From NCBI GenBank assembly GCA_963969495.1, contig OZ018329.1, forward strand, positions 145,385,521 to 145,449,520: a stretch of 64,000 nt of DNA, given 5' to 3'. Source of the DNA: Ceratothoa steindachneri. Its lineage: Eukaryota > Arthropoda > Malacostraca > Isopoda > Cymothoidae. A program made the position numbers and the translations under genes. The notes beneath the pieces are model-generated. The model ran no database searches and was not told the origin of the DNA. It saw only the letters and a list, made by a program, of their open reading frames with translations. Shown in pieces: positions 54,781 to 64,000 of the stretch; the stretch's first letter is position 1, and every line of letters starts with the position of its first letter.

Positions 54781-57700
54781 TTTTCACTTTCTAATTATAT
54801 TTTCTTTCTTTATCGCTTTCTTTTGTAAGGTTATAGGTTTTTTTCCTGCTGGTCGCCTTCATCGAGATTTTATAATAATTAGGAATTGACTTTACTCTGA
54901 CTTTGGCATCTCTATTTGTTATCATCCTACTTCTTTCGACAGAGTGAGAAAAATCTTCGTTGCATTATACAAATACTTTCTTTCTCTATTGCTCATGTAT
55001 AAATTTCTAAGATAAAACCATCTCAGGTAAGTCCATCACAATCACTTTGAGGAATATTGTAAGTAATGCAGTGAAGTTATGGCAAAAATCAATACATGAT
55101 AGGTCCATATTCTTAGTAGCCAAAAAGAGGAGATTACTAGTGGTACTCTGAGATAGAGGGAAGCGTAATTTTCGTATCTTTTCTCTATGTATGTTTTTCT
55201 TATTCTCTTTTTAATTTGTTCTCTCGTGAAACCTATAAAAGCGCATTGGCGATTTTTTTCGTGTTATAAAATACCGTCCGCTAAAATTATGATATAGAAA
55301 CCGTTCACCAGAGAATTCGTAAATATTAATATTTTTGATAAATGGTAAAAGGCACTAAATAAAAATCATTAGCCAATAATTTTACAGTAAAACTGTAAAA
55401 AATCATTAAGAAAATAAATTTAATCTATTTGCCCTAACCTTTAAGGCAATAAATAAAAATTATGATGAAATAAAAAATAATAACATATAACCTCCTGCAT
55501 AAATTGTAAGACGGCAATAAATAAAATGATTTCAAAATAGTTTGATATAATTTATAATGAAGTAAGAAAATAATTCGTCTTTATATTAAGGTATGATATT
55601 TGGTAATACTACAAATTAACGTATCTACCGTTATCTACTGAAATTACTTTCAATCTCATCTCTATGTATTTCGGCATTTTCTTTTGACATTAACTCCTTC
55701 ACGCCAAAATAACTCTCTTTCCTTGCTATAATTGCCCCAAATCACACTTCTCCGCCTTCTAATCACGCGATTTAAACCTACAAACTATCGAAATTCGATT
55801 TAATTATTTAGCTGGATTAAGCTTCCTAATCATCAACCACATATAACACCTAACCTAACAAAACATAGTGGAAAAATAAAGGATGACAAAGCCGCTATGA
55901 AGTTTGAAAGTTATCTCAGTCAATCACATTCAGAGTATCCATTGGATTGCGTTATCAGTCACCAACCAGTAGGCTCGTCATATTAAGTTTAAAATACAAG
56001 ACCGCAAGCATGCACCTACTAAAATAAGCATACACACATAAAAATCTGAAAAATATGTTTCTTTACTTATGCTCGTCCCCTTCATACCTGTCTAGCTTTT
56101 CTTTGTATGATTTCTAACTAGAGCTATTTACAATATCCACAAGCAATGGATTCTAAGAATTCATGACTATTACGGAAGTAATATTTTATCGAGTCTATCT
56201 TACTTCTAAATTTGTTAATATTAAAACAGTGACCAATTGTTTTATCATTTTTCTCGAACTCGAAAAACTTCCTTTTTCTAATTTATCAATTCTTCTATAC
56301 ATTTTACCAAGCTAGATCAAATGACGACGTAGTTTAAAATAAATAAATGTTAACTGTCATCAACCTATCTATATAAACTAGGAACTTCCGGTGTGGTAGC
56401 ATTTATGTTGCTCATATCTGTCCTGCCTCCGGAATGTTACTATCCTGCCTGGAATGTGAGTACCATGCCTAAATAATATATTCCAGGTGTGAAATATTTT
56501 GGAATATTTATATCTAAAATTCTATTGCAGAAGCATAATAACCTTTAAGTATTATTTTTAGCCTCAAATCCCTACTTAAAGTGCATCAATGACGGAATAC
56601 TTACTACTCCTAAAGCTCTCTTATCTTTTCCTGGTGTCCAACCAGCAACTTTCTAATTTCTACCTAAATTCCCTATAATGGTTTACTATGTGAACAACTT
56701 TCCATTTTGAAAGGTTGAATGTTAGCTTGTTCTTCCGTGCACATTAAATTAGTATGTATATTTATATTAATTTTAATTGTGAAATTTACGCGTATTTCTC
56801 CCAGATTCGCTTCTAATTTTGTATCATCTGCAAACATTCACATTTCACTTTAAAAAACTACTTTAAGGTCAGTTAATTTAACCAGAAATAATAATTGTAT
56901 CAAAACATATCCTTGAGTATCTATTGTGATTTCTTTCTATTCAGTATTACTCTCACATTTCTATTTTACAGCAACACTGCGACCCACTTTAAAAGGTTAG
57001 GAAAAACTCTATACTTTCTCAATTTATGCTCTAGTTGCCAGTTCCTCCATCTAATTATACTGTGGCATAATCTAGTAATCCCAACAGATTTGTTAGGCAA
57101 GATTTACTTGACTTAAGTTCATCTTGACTATTACTCGACCTTCTTACGATTTAGAACTTGCAAAAAGAAATAGATCTAACAAAGGAAGAATTCATATATC
57201 AAAGCTCGACTGCTTTCCATAGCATAATTTTAGCGGAGGGTGTCGTATACGACGAAAAACATCAGCGACTCTATTTCTGGGTTCGTTCTATGGAACATAT
57301 TGGCCCCTTTGAGATACTGCTTTTTGTATCCCTGACCCATCTTAATTAACTATCATATGCTACTCTACCTCTTAGCTATATTCATCCCTCTTTCACCTGG
57401 GTTTGTCTCCTTTTCTAATATTTTGCCTCATGCATTTTAACACCATCGGCTCCATTTTGGTGCATTCCACAGCGTTCATGAGCTTCCTCTCGCGAATGGA
57501 CGCTGCGAATGTAGTGCAGCGTTGAAATAGTTTAATAGAAGGCCATCTCCATGTAACTACTAGCACTTACTTTTTCACGCCTCACTTATACTTTTTTTAA
57601 CTATGAGGGGAACCAAAAGAGATAGAGAGTGAATGTGTTGCAAGGAGTATCTAAGAAAATCATTTCTGCAAGAGATCTTGCTGATCATATTGAAGGGGAA

Positions 57701-59440
57701 TCGAATGTCAAAGCGCCGAAAGTGCTTGGTACGAAAACAAATATTAAGGCTCTCCTCCCCCTCCTCTTCCAAGTAACAAAAACCCCACTGCTGGAAAAGG
57801 GTAGGTCCTCAAGGCACGTTTGAAGGCAACAATAGAGTAAGCAGAGGGTATCTCCTGGGAATTTTACTTGACATTATTTTTATCTCAACAACTTAAAACA
57901 TTTACACCTCTGTTTTATTCTCTCCCACAAGCTTATTCAAAATTAAGCAACGAATCTTCCACAGCTGAGAAGATTTTCCCTAACAACTTCCATATTGCAT
58001 CGCACATGAATTTTCAAGGTGAATTTCAGTTCCTAAATATAAGCTAAAAGTTTTAAGTTCCTATCTAAGTTTAGGGCTGCGGGCTTATTAAACACGCGTC
58101 CCATCCATTATACTTAACTTAGGTTGGAGAAGTGATAAATAAATTTGACACCGCTCTGTCAGAGAGCTCTTTTCCTGCACTCATGCAATTAACGCAAATG
58201 CTCACAGATTAAAGGAAGCAAACGATATAGCCTTGTCTGTTGACCACCGCTTTGGATATTAAGCTTGACGCGAACTAACTATTTCAACTATTTACTCGCC
58301 TTTCAATCGGATTATATTGATTGCTTCATCAATCCTTGACTCTGGGCTAGAGCTCGTCGCCACTGCACGAGTACAACTTCCGTTGTAGCTTGACCACCGT
58401 ATCACGGCAACCTGGACAAGTTCATATCTCGTTTCTTTCTAGTCTCGTCGAATTCTCGTGCAATTTTCCATTCATTTCTCGTCTCTTTCATAAATGACAC
58501 CAGAAAGTCACAACGACTCCATCACTGTTGACGATAATGTTCGGTCGTGATACTAATTCCATAGACACTGTTGGGGCCCGAAGTCCCTTCTAGCTATCGC
58601 GACTCATTTTATAATTACCTCTAAACTCACTTCACTTAATTCTGCTACCCTCCATATATACTATTACTCATCTCTTAGCGCCCTCTATCTCTCTCCTGTT
58701 GTGTCTATCATTTGACCGATGTTCCCAAAGGAGCAATTTTCTCCCGCCTTTATGATGCCTTAATAGATTCGGTGTAAATTTGCAAAATTGCTTCAGGTGG
58801 TTGACCTTTTTCTTTCATTAACGGCTTCTTCGTGGACTTCTTAACTTCCTCGACATAAACCAATGGAGTCATTTATTATTGAGTGTTTACATCGAGTATA
58901 ATTTGAAATAAACAGGGTGTTAAACTGATTATGGTTGTAATTGTAAACTTGCTACAATTAATTATGAAAACTTTATGTTGAATTTCGTTCCAAAGAACAA
59001 TGTAATATAGATTATTTGATGAGAAATGGAGTGGTTAGGATATATTTCATTGTAAATATGATAGATAGGAGATTACTATTAAAATAAATTTAATTTAGAG
59101 AATTATTTTCGTTAATGTGATATTTCAAGCAGAAGTATCGAAACAATATAACACGGTTTGTTTGCTAATTGGGGCGCCAAATTGCCCCAATTATTCCATT
59201 TTTCAGCTTAATTATCTATATATCCTTATTCAAGTTTTAATCATGGTTATTATAAAAATATTCCTACTAACAAATGGATAATTCCGAAAAGATAATTTTC
59301 AAATTTATCCTATGAGCATAAAGGTAATTACTTGGCAATACACTGCAAAGCCTAACGGTAATCATCCAAAGCTATTCGAGTATTCATAAAACAGATAAAT
59401 AATAATTATTTAATAATTTTATTAATTTTGTTCGAACATT
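54781..59440. other. Gene-free AT-rich stretch
   Basis: No protein family recognised. Short frames at 56,895-57,349 and 57,575-57,823 have no motif. AATTGGGGC and GCCCCAATT form a perfect 9-bp inverted repeat at 59,167-59,192. Confidence 0.35.
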
Positions 59441-59755
59441 TTGGAAAATGTGATAGGAAATTTTCTGGCAATTGTAGATCCCCAAATTTTCAATTTCTCT
59501 CTAATATTAATTCAAAAGCTTTTTAAGGAGCTTTTGGATGGAATTTTAAACTTCGGGTTTCTCAAGGCACGTATGTATGAGCATAAGCCCCGTACATTGG
59601 ACGAGTGGAAGAAGGTTATTGGCATGAAGGTTGACCAAATTGATAGAGCAATTCTAAAGAAAGTGGAACCAACTTCAAGAACGGCTTTAGAAATGCATCA
59701 ATAAAAACGGACACCACTCACAGATGTTGTGTTCGACACTTGATTTTTGTCAAAT
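59441..59755 (+). pseudogene. Tc1/mariner-like transposase C-terminal fragment
   Basis: The plus frame ends with LNFGFLKARMYEHKPRTLDE, WKKVIGMKVDQIDRAILKKV and EPTSRTALEMH, followed by a stop and LTDVVFDT. This matches the C-terminus (F-WG-xK-x2-VY-x4-PxTLxEL to NGxHLTDVIF) of the same broad transposase group as the fragment at 1-850. The first 20 residues and everything upstream show no catalytic motif. One stop near the end. Confidence 0.65.
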
Positions 59756-59829
59756 GCGAATTCAATACGAATACATCAATGTCAATCAATATTTTTTTAA
59801 GCTAAAATTAATGATTTTTTTAAATTTAT

Positions 59830-61740
59830 CAAAAGGTTCAATCCTATCTGCTTCATCTGCACCATTTTCTGGGGATCTGCTACCTGACACACCAGCCTAT
59901 CGTGGTACTTGGAGTGGGCTCGATGCTCATCACTTTAGGATATGACTGATTTCCCTATCTCAGTCGATGAGTTAGGTCGGTGGATGGGATCGTTGAGTTC
60001 TTCTCTGGCAATCTCATCGTCTTGGTCATAACTATTTTGAGAACGTCTTGTCGTTTTGCCTGCCGTGCACTTCCTCACTATTCGCCAGAAGTGTGACCCC
60101 TCTCCAGACAGAAGTAAAATGCCTATGTGCTAAAAGTACCTGGCAAACGATTTCACCGCCCGTTAATTTTGTTCACCTAGGGCTAGATACTGTTGTATTT
60201 TGAAGCACGTCAGCCGTCATTTCTGGCGGGCCTACGTGTCTTCACTTGACGGGAATAATACTCATACAAAGGTGTAGAATCGGATCAAATTATTCGGGGA
60301 AAGGATTTCCCATCCGGTTTCCACGGGAAAAAGACCACAGACTTTAACCCCTGGCCCAGGATATGGCTTTGGCTACCGGTTTCTCCAAGTTATCTAGCCG
60401 AAATTCTGCTCCGCCAGCCTTCAATGCACGTCGTAAGATCTCTAAAGGATTCCGACTCGTATTTGCCTCGAGAGCCGGGAAACTTTCAACCACAGATTTG
60501 CGTGGAGTGAGTTGCTTTCCGCTCTCGCTTCATTTGCAAACCCCGCAGCTGGTGCGGACGATGTCTTTATGCCAATCCTTAACACCTAGATAACTGAAAC
60601 ATATCCTTTATGTTAGAATTTTTTACTAGAATGTGGAAAAATAGTATCCTCCCATACCCATGGCGAATTGCTACTGTTCTCGATTTTTGCAATCCGGGGA
60701 AGATAGTATTAACCCGGCCAGTTTCTGCCCAATTTTCCGAACCTCCTGCTCGTGCCAGATGATAGAGAAATTTATAAATGTTAACCTAGCCTTATTCTTG
60801 GAAATCAAAGGCCACCTCTTCTCCTCACAGTGTGACTTTTGCAAGTTCCACCCCTCGTCGGAAGCGCTGCTCCAACTGAAAGATGCTGCATGTGAGGCCT
60901 CCTTCGTAGACAGCACTACACCACGGAGAGAGCCTATGAGATGGCATAGCGATACGATAACATGGAGAATATCTAGACAATGGGGACATGGGGACGCCTT
61001 CTAATCTTTATTTATGAATTTATGCAAGATCGTCTACTGTGCTTACGAGTGGGGAAAATCTCTCAACGGCCCAATTGAATAGGAAGAAAGTTTCGTCACT
61101 ATTACACTCTTTGCTCTGAGCATCAACGTTATCACCTTGTGGCTGCCAGAAGATGTTCTAAATATGCCCAATTTGAAAGACCTTTCGATCTTTTTTTATG
61201 CGGCTCTGATGCACAGTCTGTAGCCTTCACTTTAACAGGTTTTGACTCTTCTTCCCTCTCACTACATGGTAGGAATCATCTCAGCCCTCCAGGCTATCTG
61301 GCAAAAAGCTGGAAGACGGCCGAGGGTAACGTAAACTTGCGTGTCATCGCGTCACAGCTGTTCGTTTAAATCTTTTCTCCAAAAGAGCGACGGATTCAGA
61401 TCGCTTCCTTTCATCTTAGAAACCAGGGCACTTGCGGGACATGCCACTATTTGATGAAACGCTCCCCTGCACCTTATGCAACAACTTCGTTGTTCCCCAG
61501 TCTGTTCAGCACATTTTGCTGAATGGCTCAGAATAGGGGCTCTTCGTTTATGTTACATGTCCCAGGACCAGGACAAGCGGAGTCGCTACCGCTTGTCGCT
61601 CAGACTAGAAACGAGTTTAATTCACATTCTTGTGGGCTAGGTGACTTCTTGGAGGAAGCTGGACTCGTCCATTTTACCTCTCTCTCTTTGATGTAGGTGG
61701 CGTGCTCCAAGGCACTGAGGGATATAGGCACTCCTTCAAT
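59830..61740 (+). pseudogene. LINE (Jockey/CR1-like) ORF2, broken
   Basis: Plus-strand blocks in order. LTHQPIVVLG (about 59,900; degenerate endonuclease SDHxPIVL), FWRAYVSSLDGNNTHTKVWN (about 60,215-60,275), WRIATVLDFCNPGK then INPASFCPIFRTSCSCQMIE (60,660-60,760; the RT NPASYRPIxLTSCxCK motif), LFLEIKGHLFSSQCDF, SSEALLQLKDAACEASF (60,860), AYEMA-stop-RYDN (60,920; the AYDxAWRY block), LLIFIYEFMQDRLL (61,000), then about 61,460-61,520 CTLCNNFVVPQSVQHILLN (the C-terminal C-x2-C..H zinc motif). Frames change at least six times. The catalytic FADD box was not found cleanly. The 3' limit is approximate; T-rich simple sequence follows at 61,755-61,840. Confidence 0.82.
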
Positions 61741-63379
61741 TCCGGTGTGTGTCTCCTTCTTCTTTTTGTTTGTTTTTTGCTTCTTCTTTGGTTTGGTTTG
61801 TATTTTTTGCCTTTGCTTTTGAGTTGGGTATTTTTCTTGTTTATATTCAGCCTGGTTAATTCACATAATTAGGGCGAGTTAGTTCCTTGTGGGTATTCTG
61901 CAGATAGACGCAATACAAATGAAACAGGTCTGTGAACTTCCATAACATTATGGCACTTTTATGCATCACAGATAAAATTGATATCAGAGTTTGTTGGACC
62001 TGAAAAATTTGATTTCTTGGCTTCTCTTATCACAACTTAGTGCAAGAATTTCTCTTGATTTCTCTTGATTGTCTTATTCTATTGCCTATTACTTCCTCTG
62101 AATTGACTAAGCAGATTCACTGAAAGGAATCAAGATCAAAAACCAAGGATCGTTAATACTGTTCCTAAATAACTTTAGCAGGGACATTCTGAAGCAGGAG
62201 AGCTCGCTAATTTAGTATGCAAGGGATTAGAATTCATGAAAATACGCGTCGAGCCTTGAAAGAAACTAAAAAACTAATAAAATGCCGACCTTTATTAAAG
62301 GAATATTTTGTTTATATATCAAGGGATACATCATTATAGCTCTATAAATATTAGGGGCAAAATTTATACCTTGTTACAATTCTCTGTGGCACCTTTATTT
62401 GAAATAAATTATTTTCTTATCTCTAACCAATTTCTTGTCAGTTCAAATATTTTCAAAAGAGTGACAATTGACGCATACGGTAGAACATGGAGTTTGATTC
62501 TGTCACATTTTCATTACTTTCTCTGTAAGAAGAGTTGTCTTACAGATAACATAAGTATCTAGACATCTTCCGTTTGCACTCAGGAGTTACTGAAGATGAA
62601 CGAGGGAAGAAGGAAATGAATGATATAACCAAAAAGAGAATGAGTTGAGATGCTCTTTTCTACAATGCATCGAACTATATTAGTTATTAAAGTATCAAGT
62701 AGTTACGGTGGTTTATTTGCCTGGGCAGCTAGCGGCTGATTTTATGTGGCGGCTTGTATCTGTTTAGCTATTTTTTGGATAAGCTTATCTTCATGTGAGG
62801 GAAATAGGAGTCATTATCTTCATATGAGAAAAGTCGGGGGTACCTTTCTTTTACGCTTTAGCGATATGGATTACGAATACGAAGTTGAATCTGTTCAAAA
62901 AGCCTCGTCTTCAATGTGGAAGTTACAACATTTTATTCCCATGTGACGATTGTAGTTTATGCACTTCGTATCTCCTAGTTACAACTCGCATCTCCACTCA
63001 CTAAAACTGATTCTCTCCTACCAGGTCTCTATATCACTTTGCTAACTATTCATTTTGTGATTAGTTTTTACGTTTCCTTCTTATTTAGAATTTTTACTAG
63101 AACCTCTAGCTCCATGTCACTGAGATCAGGGGACGGAAGACTTAATCCAGTCAGCTCTCCCTAAGACCAAAGTTACTTCTTTGGAGCAATATCTACAATA
63201 AGGGACACTTTTCTATTCTGGCACAACACCATAAAAAGAGATTTCAATGCCAAATGCGTCAAATGTACGTAGCCATAAGTGAAAGTCTCCCCAATCTTCG
63301 TTGAGAGTTGTGCCGTCCTTTCTTTGACCCAATTGCCAGTCATTGTCTTATTATTTTTTATCTCATATTTTCCAACCAA
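61741..63379. other. No gene recognised
   Basis: T-rich simple sequence at the start (possible LINE 3' UTR), then AT-rich spacer. The frame at 62,308-62,562 has no motif. Confidence 0.35.
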
Positions 63380-63640
63380 GCGACAGAGTATATCCACATT
63401 CTGTGTCAAGCGAAGTGTCATTTTCCAATTCTGACTAAAGTGGCATTGATTATCCCTATTCTGATTAAGCGTCACAAAGTATCCCCATTTTGAGTCAGGC
63501 GACGCGGAGTATCACCATTCTGAGTCAAGCTACACTGAGTGTCTCAAGTTTGAGTCATCGACAAGGAGTATCCCCAATAAGAGCCAAGCGACATGGCCTA
63601 TCAACATTCTGAGTCAAACGACACGGATTATCCTCCTTAT
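63380..63640 (+). repeat. 30-bp minisatellite, about nine degenerate units
   Basis: Consensus by eye GCGACACGGAGTATCCCCAT followed by TCTGAGTCAA, 29-30 bp per unit, with single-base differences between units. Because 30 is a multiple of three, it creates a long minus-strand frame with a recurring LTQN-type decapeptide that I do not regard as a gene. Confidence 0.85.
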
Positions 63641-64000
63641 AGGAGGAATAGGAAATTCTAATTACACCTACATAGCCACTTCATCCGATTACTTTTCTTG
63701 TTGCTCTTTGATAGCTTTCCATCACAAACGAGGGTTATCCTCTCTCCCTCTTCACCTCATACGTTCTCTTTTTATCGCTCTCAAATCAACTCAGGCCGCC
63801 AAAACAAGTCAACTCCTAAAATAACATTATCACTGTATCTCTGACGCTTATACTTACATCTATTTTTGTTGTCTAGTGTTTCTCCCTTTTGTTTATTTCT
63901 TTTCCTTTTTTCAAGTTGTGTATGAATATGTGTGTTTAGTCTCATGTTGCTGCATCCCCATTTGTATCAAGCGGAGGAGAAATACGAATCACAAAGGGCT
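63641..64000. other. Spacer to window end
   Basis: Nothing recognised. Confidence 0.4.

Noticed and set aside
54384..54889. Phe/Ser/Leu-rich membrane-like proteins
   Set aside because: Produced by the 40-bp pyrimidine minisatellite; no start context or homology.
63380..63640. CRISPR-like regular repeats
   Set aside because: Units are contiguous with no unique spacers, in a eukaryotic context; it is a minisatellite.

Overview
The window is eukaryotic, intron-era genomic DNA that is AT-rich, gene-poor and built almost entirely from old and young transposable elements. The best guess for the host is an arthropod. The reasons are an interstitial array of the arthropod telomere unit (CCTAA/TTAGG) at 31,567-31,606, a mariner element, and several transposase-like protein families that I know mainly from crustaceans, insects and chelicerates. 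I cannot name the species. I found no convincing host protein-coding gene, rRNA or intact tRNA, and no bacterial or viral gene organisation. Most open frames are short and are shadows, microsatellite translations or broken transposon pieces.

Layout. 1-850: broken Tc1/mariner-like transposase running off the left edge. 2,632-7,661: a structurally complete 5.03-kb LTR retrotransposon on the minus strand, with 1,477/1,478-bp LTRs, TSD GTAGG, a gag-like frame of the Ty3/Gypsy type and no pol. 8,420-9,427: a 504-bp tandem duplication. 9.7-11.9 kb: two transposon-derived minus-strand gene families with a tRNA-derived SINE between them. 16.25-17.87 kb: second copy of one of those families. 18,373-19,691: solo LTR of a relative of the 2.6-kb element, TSD AAGTA. 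21.1-23.4 kb: reverse-transcriptase debris next to a hAT transposase with one terminal repeat. 24.25-24.74 kb and 35.19-35.67 kb: two oppositely oriented copies of a dispersed repeat that carries a ~126-bp minisatellite. 33,757-35,048: full-length but dead mariner. 38.46-40.35 kb: third copy of the transposon-derived family, preceded by perfect heat-shock elements and a TATA box. 40.4-45.9 kb: LINE and hAT debris. 48.6-51.6 kb: GAA tract, a deleted piggyBac-like element and two long foldback repeats. 51.6-53.7 kb: CR1/L2-type LINE split by a 548-bp insert with a 9-bp TSD. 59.4-61.7 kb: transposase tail and a Jockey/CR1-type LINE. 63.4-63.6 kb: 30-bp minisatellite.

How the parts relate. The window reads as layered insertion: SINE into a transposon gene, hAT into or beside RT debris, a short insert into a LINE. 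The youngest event I can date by eye is the LTR retrotransposon, whose two LTRs differ at about a dozen positions. The most unusual signals are (i) an LTR that has absorbed a second copy of its own primer-binding-site region, (ii) a heat-shock-type promoter ahead of a transposon-derived pseudogene, and (iii) the foldback cluster at 49.7-51.6 kb. Family assignments were made by reading translated frames and recalling family motifs; no database search was possible.
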